A stretch of DNA of 8,110 bases from Clostridia bacterium (GTDB taxonomy: Bacteria > Bacillota > Clostridia > Christensenellales > DUVY01), in NCBI GenBank assembly GCA_026001225.1, contig BNZQ01000066.1, positions 1 through 8,110 of the forward strand, given 5' to 3'. Made by a program: the position numbers and the translations under genes. Below the pieces are notes generated by a model, which was not told the DNA's origin, did not search any database, and was given only the letters and a program-made list of their open reading frames with translations. Positions 1-6,521 of the stretch are shown one piece after another (the stretch's first letter is position 1; each line of letters begins with the position of its first letter).

Positions 1-127
1 AACCGATTTAAGTCCGACCGATTTTTTACGGAGTTAAAAAATCGCGTTTGGTCGGAACAGAGCGCGGAGCGAGCGATCAAGCGAGGAATCCGAACAGGAT
101 TCCGAAGTCAGAGCGAAGCGGCGCGCG
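1..127. repeat. Interspersed direct repeat, copy A
   Basis: This 127-base element recurs in the same orientation at 1597-1722, after pfkA. By eye the copies differ at three substitutions and one T in a T-run. It holds two stem-loops: a perfect 10-bp stem (19-28 with 35-44, loop 29-34) extended by an outer 6-bp stem (13-18 with 51-56), and a 7-bp stem (85-91 with 97-103). The remainder is rich in GAGCG/GAAGCG motifs. It has no convincing reading frame, so it is probably a non-autonomous repeat family of this genome. It begins at the window edge and may extend further left. Confidence 0.85.
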
Positions 128-156
128 AAAGCAACCTCCCCCAAATTTTCCTTTGT

Positions 157-183
157 TCCTTTCTTTTAGTATAAAAGAAAGGA
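157..183. repeat. 12-bp perfect inverted repeat (hairpin)
   Basis: Bases 157-168 pair perfectly with 172-183 around a 3-base loop. The stem is AT-rich (a CTTTC...GAAAG pattern) and no T-run follows directly, so it is not a convincing intrinsic terminator, although it could end transcription of an unseen upstream gene. A looser relative of the same pattern lies at about 205-226. It is more likely another short dispersed repeat. Confidence 0.6.
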
Positions 184-243
184 GGCCTAACTCTCTTTTC
201 TACCCCTTTTTTTAGCATGAAAGGAAGAACACTTTCTTTGGTT

Positions 244-337
244 GGGATTCCCACGGACGCTTCGCGTCCTCTGAATAACGACAAAGATGGCGGGGAATCC
301 GACCGGAAGCCGAGTATGAGCGTAGCGGAGCGCGCAA
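244..337. repeat. REP-like hairpins and degenerate relative of the 127-bp repeat
   Basis: A perfect 6-bp hairpin with a TTC loop lies at 255-269. GGATTCC at 245-251 is complementary to GGAATCC at 294-300. From 294 to about 335 the order of motifs (GGAATCC, short spacer, GGAAGCC, GAG, GAGCG, AGCGGAGCGCGC) matches the right half of the 127-bp repeat at 85-126, so this looks like a decayed partial third copy. The 15-mer at 281-295 recurs with one mismatch at 1544-1558 after pfkA. Confidence 0.5.
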
Positions 338-342
338 ATTAC

Positions 343-371
343 TTGCTTTTTTCGCGGAAAAACCGTATACT
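343..371 (+). promoter_or_regulatory. Sigma70-type promoter for pfkA, possibly leaderless
   Basis: A -35 box TTGCTT (343-348) and a -10 box TATACT (366-371) are separated by exactly 17 bases. The usual start point, 6-8 bases after the -10 box, falls at about 378, which is the A of the pfkA ATG. There is no Shine-Dalgarno sequence between the -10 box and the ATG and there is no room for one, so the sequence predicts a leaderless or nearly leaderless mRNA. The box match is seen; transcription from it is inferred. Confidence 0.6.
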
Positions 372-377
372 ATTGAT

Positions 378-1439
378 ATGAAAATCGGATTGTTGACGAG
401 CGGCGGGGATTGCGCCGGACTGAACGCCGTCATGCGGGGGTTCGGCAAGACAATTTATACCCTCGATAAGGGCGCGGAGCTGTACGGAATCACCGACGGT
501 TACGCGGGACTTGTCAACGGCGAATGGCGTAAAATGGATCGCGACGAATTTTCGGGCATCCTGACCTTGGGCGGCACCATTTTAGGCACATCGCGCCTGC
601 CGTATAAAAAACTGATCACCGAGGGCGCCGACAAGATCGACGCGATGAAAGCCAACTATAAAAAAATGGGCCTCGACGCGCTGGTCGTCCTTGGGGGCAA
701 CGGCACGCATAAAACGGCCGCCTTGCTGTCGAAAGAGGGCTTGAACGTCGTCGGCTTGCCCAAAACGATCGACAACGATATTTGGGGCACCGACATGACG
801 TTCGGTTTCTATTCCGCCGTGGACGTGGCTACCGAGTGTATCGATCGGTTGGCGACCACCGCCGCGAGCCATCGCCGCACGATGGTCATCGAAATCATGG
901 GCAATAAGACCGGCTGGCTGACGCTGTACGCAGGCGTCGCCGCGGGCGCGGACGTGATTCTGATCCCCGAAATTCCCTTCGATTTGGACAAGGTGGTCGA
1001 GGCCGTCGCGAAGCGCACCGAAAGGAAGAAAGCGTTCTGCATCGTCGCGGCCGCCGAGGGCGCGATAGATAAGCGGGAGGCGGCCTTGGACAAAAAGGAG
1101 CGCGAAAGGCGGAAGGCCGCCGCGGGCGGGCTGAACGCGTCGGCGCGGATCGCCGCCGCCGTTTCGGAGCGTTTACAGAACGAAACGCGCGTCGTCGTGC
1201 CCGGACATATCCAACGCGGCGGCGGCCCGTCGCCCCTTGACCGCGCGCTGTGCACCGAAATGGGCGTGTACGCCGCGCGGCTCGTGTATGAAAAACGCTT
1301 CGGCGTCACCGTGGCGACAACGGGCGGAGCGTTGACCGCCAACCGTTTGGCCGATATCGCGGGCAAGACGAAGTTCGTACCGGCGGAGCACGAATTGGTG
1401 AGAGCGGCAAGGAGCGTCGGGGTGTCGTTCGGTGATTAG
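378..1439 (+). CDS. pfkA: 6-phosphofructokinase, group III (mixed ATP/PPi family)
   Basis: Phosphorylates fructose 6-phosphate to fructose 1,6-bisphosphate, the committed step of glycolysis, in the cytoplasm. The 353 residues fit the family. Visible motifs are the N-terminal phosphate loop LTSGGDCAGLN (6-16), GGNGT (106-110), the catalytic PKTIDND (128-134, with D132 as the expected base), the substrate-binding region MVIEIMG (about 171-177) and GHIQRGG (about 278-284). G109 and K129 match positions 104 and 124 of the E. coli enzyme. Gly at 104 indicates ATP as donor, whereas PPi enzymes have Asp; Lys at 124 is usual in group III. Asn108 sits where E. coli has the Mg-binding Asp103, which I recall as common in clostridial members. 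ATP is therefore the likelier donor, but this is inference. The first ATG is used; it has no Shine-Dalgarno and a promoter directly upstream. The gene stands alone between two copies of a 127-bp repeat. Confidence 0.95.
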   Translation: MKIGLLTSGGDCAGLNAVMRGFGKTIYTLDKGAELYGITDGYAGLVNGEWRKMDRDEFSGILTLGGTILGTSRLPYKKLITEGADKIDAMKANYKKMGLDALVVLGGNGTHKTAALLSKEGLNVVGLPKTIDNDIWGTDMTFGFYSAVDVATECIDRLATTAASHRRTMVIEIMGNKTGWLTLYAGVAAGADVILIPEIPFDLDKVVEAVAKRTERKKAFCIVAAAEGAIDKREAALDKKERERRKAAAGGLNASARIAAAVSERLQNETRVVVPGHIQRGGGPSPLDRALCTEMGVYAARLVYEKRFGVTVATTGGALTANRLADIAGKTKFVPAEHELVRAARSVGVSFGD

Positions 1440-1445
1440 GTTGAG

Positions 1446-1480
1446 ATTGCGACGCGTCGGCAAAGGCCTCCGCTCGCAAT
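1446..1480. repeat. REP-like hairpin element after pfkA
   Basis: ATTGCGA (1446-1452) pairs with TCGCAAT (1474-1480) around a GC-rich centre. The form 'attgcga...tcgcaatgaca' resembles the widespread bacterial intergenic element ending in CTCGCAATGACA. A related copy lies at 4151-4188. It starts only 7 bases after the pfkA stop. No T-run follows, so a terminator role is not supported. Confidence 0.6.
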
Positions 1481-1483
1481 GAC

Positions 1484-1558
1484 ACAAAGACGGCGTGGGC
1501 CGACGCACGCTGCCGGCCCCTACGGCGTCCCTCTGCATGATAGACAAAGACGGCGGGG
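1484..1558. repeat. Hairpin element bracketed by a 12-base direct repeat
   Basis: GGGCCG (about 1498-1503) pairs with CGGCCC (1514-1519). The reverse strand reads GTAGGGGCCGGC...GGCCC, the style of a short repeat common in gut Clostridia genomes (from memory). The element is bracketed by identical 12-mers ACAAAGACGGCG at 1484-1495 and 1544-1555. The second, extended to 15 bases, nearly matches 281-295 upstream of pfkA. No coding potential was seen. Confidence 0.5.
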
Positions 1559-1596
1559 CGTTTTGAGAGTAAGAACCGATTAGAGATATACAATAA

Positions 1597-1722
1597 AACC
1601 GATTTAAGTCCGACCGATTTTTACGGAGTCAAAAAATCGCGTTTGGTCGGAACAGAGCGCGGAGCGAGCGATCAGGCGAGGAATCCGAGCAGGATTCCGA
1701 AGTCAGAGCGAAGCGGCGCGCG
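1597..1722. repeat. Interspersed direct repeat, copy B
   Basis: This is the second copy of the element at 1-127, in the same orientation, with one fewer T in the T-run and three substitutions. The 7-bp stem (1680-1686 with 1692-1698) is intact, while the first stem is slightly weakened by the changes. The two copies bracket pfkA and its flanks, giving a unit of about 1.6 kb. The element lies in the gene-free gap between pfkA and ppk1. Confidence 0.85.
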
Positions 1723-1729
1723 TGGCTAC

Positions 1730-1775
1730 CCCGTCCGCTTCGCGGCCATCCCTCCGAGGGAGGGGAATTAACGGG
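1730..1775. repeat. Branched hairpin element (predicted three-way junction)
   Basis: An outer stem CCCGT (1730-1734) with ACGGG (1771-1775) encloses two small hairpins: CCGC-TTC-GCGG (1735-1745) and CCCTCC-GAG-GGAGGG (1750-1764). It directly abuts copy B of the 127-bp repeat. The CCCTCC...GGAGGG core resembles a common intergenic repeat of gut Firmicutes. Its role is unknown. Confidence 0.5.
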
Positions 1776-1953
1776 ACGAGCCGAAAGGCTCTTTGCACAA
1801 AGACGATTGAAAAAGTAAAAGTTTTTGAAAAGGCGCGAAGAAACTTTTGTGAACCGAGGAACCGAGGGCTGCGGACAAACGGAGTTTGCACAGGCCGCGG
1901 CGACGAAGGCGAAGGTTAAAAAAGTTTCTCCGTAGAAAAAAACGGAAAAAAAT
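1776..1953. repeat. Repeat-rich leader of ppk1, no gene seen
   Basis: AAAAGTTT (1817-1824) pairs with AAACTTTT (1841-1848), a common clostridial hairpin style. A weaker pair, TCCGT with ACGGA, lies at about 1929-1945, just before the ppk1 start. No sigma70 promoter with acceptable spacing and no strong Shine-Dalgarno were found; the best candidate is GGA at about 1944-1946, nine bases before the ATG. A 65-codon open frame runs through 1722-1919, but it is made entirely of repeats and looks non-coding. Confidence 0.4.
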
Positions 1954-4095
1954 ATGTCAAGATTCATCAAGGATACTTATGTCAACCGCGAATATTCGTG
2001 GTTACTGTTCAACGAACGCGTCCTCGAAGAAGCGGAGACCGAAAAGAATCCGCTGCTCGAACGCTGTAAATTTTTGTCCATCGTCAAGAGCAATTTGGAC
2101 GAATTTTTCATGGTGCGCGTGGGGAGCTTGTTCAACGACGCCTATTTGCGGCCCAAAATCACCGAGAATAAAACAGGCTTGACGCCCGCCGAGCAGCTGG
2201 ACGGCATCTATAAGGTCGTCCGCAAAGCGACGAAGCGCGTTTCGGCGGCGGGAAAGGCCGTCTTTCAGCGGTTGAAGGAGGAGGGCTTGCGTTTCCTCAA
2301 TCTGCACGAAAAGAAGGTCAAAAAACTACATAAAAACTTCGGGCTGTATTTTGAACACAATATTCTGCCGTTGCTCAATCCGATCGTGCTGGACAACAAG
2401 CACCCGCTGATTCATTTGGAAAATCTGAATATGTACGTCTTTTTGCACCTCGAATACGACGGCAAGAAATTCTTCGGCATTCTGCCCGTGCCCACGCGCT
2501 GCGACCGTTTGATCGCGGTCGAGGGTAAAAAGCAGACCGCGCTTGCGACATGCGAGGATTTGACGTATCACTACGCCGACATGGTGTTCAATAAATTCAA
2601 GGTTTTAAACAAGGCGTTGATCCGCATCACGCGCAACGCCGAAATCGATATCGAAATTTATAGCGTGGACTACGAGGCCGAATACGACTTTTCCAACCTG
2701 ATGAAGGGCAAGGTCGAATCGCGCGTCAACCTGCCGCCCGTCCGATTGGAGCTGTCCGGCGGGGACGAGGACGTTAAAGCCTTCCTCTGCAAAAATTTGG
2801 GGATCAAGCCGCATCAATGCTTCGACGTGACCAACTTCTTCGACTATAAATTCTTCTTCGGCCTCGACAAATTTTTGGATCCCGACCGCGCGGCGCGGCT
2901 CAAATACCCGCCGTTTAAGGGCAGGAACGCGATTCTCAACGGGCAGTCGACGGCGGACGGTTCAACGGATAAGGGACAAGTAAATGATAATGAACAATTA
3001 GCGGAGAAGGGCGAGAGTTATCAAGTGTCCGCCGTTAATTTTCAACCGAACGTCATCGATATCGTCAAACAAAGGGATTTGTTTTTGTCGTACCCTTACG
3101 ACAGTATGGACCCGTATATCGATTTGCTCGATCAGGCCGCGTCCGACCCGCGCGTCGCCGCGGTCAAAATCACCATCTACCGGTTAGACAAGCAGTCGCG
3201 GATCGTCGAGGCCCTGCGCCGCGCAAGCCGCAACGGAAAGGACGTGACCGTGCTGATCGAATTGATGGCGCGCTTCGACGAGGAAAACAACCTACATTTC
3301 TCGTCCGTGCTGAAGGAAGCGGGCTGTACGATCGTTTACGGCGTGGGGAATTATAAGGTGCATACCAAAATCACGCTGATCGTGCTGAAAGAGAACGACC
3401 AAATCGGATACGTTACGCATTTGGGCACGGGGAATTATAACGAGGGCACATCCAAAATCTATACCGATCTGAACGTGATCACCGCCGACGGCGAAATCGG
3501 CGAGGACGCCGCCGAGTTTTTCCGCAACATGGCGATGGGCGACGTGAAAGCGAGGTACGCGAATCTGTTGGTCGCGCCCACAACCTTGAAAGAGGGGCTG
3601 TTGGCCAAAATCCGCGAACAAATCGCTTTGGCGAAAGAGGGCAAGCCCTGCGGAATCGTCTGTAAAATGAACAGTCTGACCGACGCCGATTTTATTAAGG
3701 AGTTCATCAAGGCCTCGCAGGCGGGCGTCAAGGTGCGATTGATCGTGCGCGGGATTTGCTGTCTGCTGCCCGGCGTGCCCGGCAAGACCGAAAATATCAC
3801 CGTCAAAAGCATCGTCGGGCGGTTTTTAGAGCATAGCCGCATTTACGCGTTCGGCGCGGGGTTCGAGGACGTTTATATTTCGAGCGCGGATTTGATGACG
3901 CGCAACACGAGCCGCCGCGTCGAGATCGCCACGCCCGTAAAGGACGGGGATATCCGGAAGCGTATCGCCCGTTATTTGGAGGTTCAGCTTGCCGACAAGG
4001 AAAAAGCCGCGTACCTGACCCGCGAGGGGAAGTACGTGCGGGAGGCGGGCGAGGGCAAAAGCAGCCAACAGTATTTTGTGGATAACGTTATATAA
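1954..4095 (+). CDS. ppk1: Polyphosphate kinase 1
   Basis: Reversibly transfers the terminal phosphate of ATP to inorganic polyphosphate, serving phosphate and energy storage and stress survival. The 713 residues begin with the typical N-terminal domain (YVNREYSWLLFNERVLEEA, 9-27; SNLDEFFMVRVGSL, about 48-61). Catalytic residues are all present: R410 and R440, the phospho-accepting H470 (VHTK), H489 (THLGTGNYNE) and H627 (FLEHSR). They match E. coli R375, R405, H435, H454 and H592 with a constant shift of 35, so the C-terminal catalytic half is intact. The shift is only 2 at the N-terminus, showing about 33 extra residues between. These sit in a polar, AT-richer stretch around residues 330-360, listed separately. 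The first ATG fits the family start. No transcription terminator or partner phosphatase gene was seen nearby. Confidence 0.97.
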   Translation: MSRFIKDTYVNREYSWLLFNERVLEEAETEKNPLLERCKFLSIVKSNLDEFFMVRVGSLFNDAYLRPKITENKTGLTPAEQLDGIYKVVRKATKRVSAAGKAVFQRLKEEGLRFLNLHEKKVKKLHKNFGLYFEHNILPLLNPIVLDNKHPLIHLENLNMYVFLHLEYDGKKFFGILPVPTRCDRLIAVEGKKQTALATCEDLTYHYADMVFNKFKVLNKALIRITRNAEIDIEIYSVDYEAEYDFSNLMKGKVESRVNLPPVRLELSGGDEDVKAFLCKNLGIKPHQCFDVTNFFDYKFFFGLDKFLDPDRAARLKYPPFKGRNAILNGQSTADGSTDKGQVNDNEQLAEKGESYQVSAVNFQPNVIDIVKQRDLFLSYPYDSMDPYIDLLDQAASDPRVAAVKITIYRLDKQSRIVEALRRASRNGKDVTVLIELMARFDEENNLHFSSVLKEAGCTIVYGVGNYKVHTKITLIVLKENDQIGYVTHLGTGNYNEGTSKIYTDLNVITADGEIGEDAAEFFRNMAMGDVKARYANLLVAPTTLKEGLLAKIREQIALAKEGKPCGIVCKMNSLTDADFIKEFIKASQAGVKVRLIVRGICCLLPGVPGKTENITVKSIVGRFLEHSRIYAFGAGFEDVYISSADLMTRNTSRRVEIATPVKDGDIRKRIARYLEVQLADKEKAAYLTREGKYVREAGEGKSSQQYFVDNVI
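2950..3033 (+). other. In-frame insert within ppk1, probably repeat-derived
   Basis: Codons of about residues 333-360 encode a polar, low-complexity stretch (G, S, D, N, Q, E) just before the conserved FQPNVIDIVKQRDLFLSYPYD region. The local base use is AT-richer than the rest of the gene, with codons TCA, GTA, AAT and TTA in a row. AATGAACAATTA (2989-3000) differs by one base from AATGCACAATTA of the intergenic repeat beside pcrA and ligA (7789-7800, reverse strand), and GGATAAGGGACAAG resembles the GGATAGGGAACAGG unit after ppk1. This suggests an intergenic repeat inserted in frame. It lies in a linker expected to be surface-exposed, so enzyme function is probably kept. Confidence 0.5.
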
Positions 4096-4096
4096 A

Positions 4097-4140
4097 GGGA
4101 ACAGGGAACAGGGGATAGGGAACAGGGGATAGGGAACAGG
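4097..4140. repeat. 14-bp tandem repeat just after ppk1
   Basis: The unit GGGAACAGGGGATA occurs at 4104-4117 and 4118-4131, with a partial third copy at 4132-4140 and a GGGAACA start at 4097. It begins one base after the ppk1 stop codon. The following bases (...GGAACAGGAAAAGGTTGAG) resemble the reverse strand of the ligA leader (...GGGAACGGGTATAGGTTGAG, about 7746-7765), so it seems to be an expanded member of that repeat family. Confidence 0.75.
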
Positions 4141-4150
4141 AAAAGGTTGA

Positions 4151-4190
4151 GCTTGCCACGCCTCACTATACGTTCGGCTCGCAATGACAG
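4151..4190. repeat. REP-like element between ppk1 and pcrA
   Basis: This carries the same type of end (GGCTCGCAATGACA, 4176-4189) as the hairpin element after pfkA (CGCTCGCAATGACA, 1471-1484), and a TTGCCACGCCTC start typical of the widespread element whose ends read GATTGCCACG and CTCGCAATGACA. Part of its interior pairs weakly. It overlaps no gene. Confidence 0.5.
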
Positions 4191-4222
4191 TATAGCGCGG
4201 GCATTGGTTTTATTGACCGACA

Positions 4223-4254
4223 CCTGATGCCTGTTATCCGAAATTGTGCATTGT
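4223..4254. repeat. Short dispersed repeat upstream of pcrA
   Basis: CCTGATGCCTGTTA (4224-4237) followed by AATTGTGCATTG (4242-4253) closely matches CCTGATACCTGTTA (7766-7779) followed by AATTGTGCATTG (7789-7800). After the right-end rearrangement is undone, these two copies would lie on either side of pcrA as inverted repeats. No Shine-Dalgarno and only poor promoter boxes are visible before the pcrA start. Confidence 0.6.
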
Positions 4255-4280
4255 AAAACGAATACTTTACTTTGAAAATT

Positions 4281-6521
4281 ATGGATTTATTATCGAATTT
4301 GAATCCCGAACAGCAAAAGCCCGTCCTGCATACGAAGGGCGCGGTCATGGTGTCCGCGGGGGCGGGCAGCGGCAAAACGCGTGTGCTGACCTATCGAATC
4401 GCGCATCTCGTCTTGAACGAAAACGTGTTGCCGTGGCATGTGTTGGCGATCACGTTTACCAACAAGGCAGCCCGCGAGATGAAGGAACGGTTGGAGGCCC
4501 TGCTGGCCGAGTCCGGCGCGGAGCTTTCGGGTATGTGGGTCGCCACCTTTCACGCGATGTGCGCCCGGATGCTGCGCGCTCATATCGAGGAGTTAGGGTA
4601 TACCCGCGACTTCTCGATCTATGCCGAGGACGAGAGCGACCGGGTTATCAAGGGGATTTTAAAAGAGGACGGGCAGGATAAGGACGACGGCTTGAAGAAG
4701 AAAATCCGCTCTCATATCGCCAACCGGAAGAACAACGCGCTGACGCTCGAAGATTATTTGACGCAGAACAGTTACCTGCCCGATATCAAATTTATCGGCG
4801 GCGTCATGGAAAAATACGACGCCGTTTTGAAGAAAAGCAACGCGCTGGATTTTGACGATTTGCTGTATAAAACCTATGAGTTGTTTTTGAAAAGGCCCGC
4901 CGTTTTGGACAAATACCGCGACAAATTCCACTATATCCATATCGACGAGTTTCAGGATACCAACCTGTTGCAGTATATGCTGGTGCGGCTGCTTGCGGGG
5001 GGGCGCGGCAACGTGCTGGCGGTCGGCGACGAGGATCAGTCGATCTACGGCTGGCGCGGCGCGCGCTTTTCCAACATAGGCGATTTCGTCAAGGATTTCA
5101 ACGCGGCGGTGTACAAGTTGGAACAGAACTACCGCAGCACGAAACGAATCCTGTCCGCCGCGAATTCGGTCATCAAAAATAACGCTTCGCGGATCGAAAA
5201 GACCCTGTGGACGCAGAACGACGACGGTGCGGACGTCGTATATTACGAGGCGCGGGACGAGGCCGCCGAGGCCGAATACGCGGCGCGTAAAATTACCGAT
5301 CTCGCGCGCGGGAACAACCTCGCCTACCGCCGAACGGCCGTCCTGACGCGGATTAACGCCCTTTCCCGCGCTTTCGAGGAAAAATTCCTGCTGTATAACA
5401 TTCCGTACCGCGTGTACGGGGGCTTTAAATTTTATGAGCGTAAGGAGATAAAGGATGTGCTGTCGTTCGCCCGTTTGGCCGTCAACCACGAGGACGACGA
5501 TGCGATCTTGCGCGCCGCAGCCGCTTGCGGAAAGGGAATCGGAAGCGTCACGTTAGATACGCTCGTCCGCTACGGCGCGGTCGTCAATTTGAGCCTGTAC
5601 CGCGTGCTGGAAACAATCGAAACCAACGCGGAATTCAAGCCCGCCGTCGTGAAAAAATTGACGCCCTTTGCGGAGGTTTTAAAGCGGGCGACCGAATGCG
5701 CGCGGACGCAACCGCCCGACGTCGCGCTGTTCAATATCATTCGGATCAGCGGTCTGAACGAGCTGTACGCCGAGGAGAACGACGAGAACCTTTCCCGCCG
5801 CATGAATATCGACGAGCTGATTTCCTCGGTGCAGGAGTTCGCCAAAAGCAACGAAAACGCCGCGCTGTCCGATTACCTGCAAGCCGCGCAGCTGATGACC
5901 GATATGGATACCACCGGCGAGAACGGCGGCGTTACGTTGGCTACCGTCCATTCCGCGAAGGGTTTGGAGTTTGACAACGTGTTCCTCGCGGGCATGGAGG
6001 AGGGCATTTTTCCGATCTCGCGGGCGGCCGATAGCCCCTCGGATTTAGAGGAGGAGCGGCGGCTGTTGTACGTCGCTTTGACCCGCGCGCGCAAGGAATT
6101 GACCATTACACGGGCCGAGAGCCGCTTTATGTACGGCGCGCGGCAATTGACCTTGCCCTCGCGGTTTTTGTCCGAGATCGAGGGGATCGACGTTAAGCGC
6201 GCGCGGCCGCCGCGCAGCTTTGCGGACGATTTCGGCGTAAATTATCGAAAAAACGGGTATACTTCGGAGGGGAAGCGGCGGTTCGGAAGTTGGGACGAGG
6301 AAAACGGCGGCGATCCGGACGGCGAAAACGGAAACGACGGAAAGCGGCGGTTCGGAAGCAGGGACGACGGAAGCGGCGATTCGGACGGCGGCGAGGGGTA
6401 CGGGAGTACCTTTCGGAGGACGGAAAAGCCGCCCGCGCGGTACGAGCCCGCGCCCGTGATGCGGGCCGCCGATATGCATTCCTTCGCGTTCGGGCAGAAA
6501 AGATTCGCGCCATCCTCGTAA
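4281..6521 (+). CDS. pcrA: ATP-dependent DNA helicase PcrA/UvrD, C-terminus displaced
   Basis: A 3'-to-5' superfamily 1 helicase that unwinds DNA in repair, removes RecA and clears stalled replication forks. All motifs are present, numbered from the ATG: Walker A AGAGSGKT (26-33), ITFTNKAAREM (Ia), TFHAMCARML (Ib), DEFQDTN (II, 222-228), GDEDQSIYGWRGA (III), EQNYRST (IV), TVHSAKGLEFDNVFLAGMEEG (V, beginning about 555) and LLYVALTRAR (VI, about 595-604). A TTG at 4272 would add three residues; ATG at 4281 is preferred because MDLLSNLNPEQQ matches family starts. After APVMRAADM (ending at 6476) the frame enters antisense ligA DNA and adds 14 unrelated residues before a stop at 6519. The true last 56 residues, the conserved RNA-polymerase-binding type domain, are on the minus strand at 7805-7976. 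Joined, the protein would be 788 residues, normal for PcrA. Confidence 0.95.
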   Translation: MDLLSNLNPEQQKPVLHTKGAVMVSAGAGSGKTRVLTYRIAHLVLNENVLPWHVLAITFTNKAAREMKERLEALLAESGAELSGMWVATFHAMCARMLRAHIEELGYTRDFSIYAEDESDRVIKGILKEDGQDKDDGLKKKIRSHIANRKNNALTLEDYLTQNSYLPDIKFIGGVMEKYDAVLKKSNALDFDDLLYKTYELFLKRPAVLDKYRDKFHYIHIDEFQDTNLLQYMLVRLLAGGRGNVLAVGDEDQSIYGWRGARFSNIGDFVKDFNAAVYKLEQNYRSTKRILSAANSVIKNNASRIEKTLWTQNDDGADVVYYEARDEAAEAEYAARKITDLARGNNLAYRRTAVLTRINALSRAFEEKFLLYNIPYRVYGGFKFYERKEIKDVLSFARLAVNHEDDDAILRAAAACGKGIGSVTLDTLVRYGAVVNLSLYRVLETIETNAEFKPAVVKKLTPFAEVLKRATECARTQPPDVALFNIIRISGLNELYAEENDENLSRRMNIDELISSVQEFAKSNENAALSDYLQAAQLMTDMDTTGENGGVTLATVHSAKGLEFDNVFLAGMEEGIFPISRAADSPSDLEEERRLLYVALTRARKELTITRAESRFMYGARQLTLPSRFLSEIEGIDVKRARPPRSFADDFGVNYRKNGYTSEGKRRFGSWDEENGGDPDGENGNDGKRRFGSRDDGSGDSDGGEGYGSTFRRTEKPPARYEPAPVMRAADMHSFAFGQKRFAPSS

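Noticed and set aside
13..56. Intrinsic terminator or riboswitch in the 127-bp repeat
   Set aside because: The stem is AT-rich with no T-run after it, and the same element recurs away from gene ends. No known riboswitch core was recognised.
809..1366. 185-codon open frame opposite pfkA
   Set aside because: It is a shadow of the phosphofructokinase reading frame, with an Ala/Ser/Arg-rich, featureless product.
1722..1919. Small open frame (65 codons) before ppk1
   Set aside because: It consists of hairpin repeat sequence, has no ribosome-binding site, and shows no conserved protein feature.
4097..4140. CRISPR-like array after ppk1
   Set aside because: The units are contiguous 14-base tandem repeats without unique spacers.
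4213..4241. Promoter for pcrA (TTGACC with TTATCC)
   Set aside because: The -10 match is poor and the spacing is about 15 bases, so it is too weak to annotate.
4659..5489. 276-codon open frame on the minus strand opposite pcrA
   Set aside because: It lies opposite helicase motifs II-IV, has no family resemblance, and no start signal was seen.
6242..6475. Pro/Ser-rich C-terminal extension of LigA as a novel domain
   Set aside because: It is the antisense reading of the PcrA linker repeats beyond the breakpoint. Its repeated PNRRFPS motif mirrors the 69-bp repeat.
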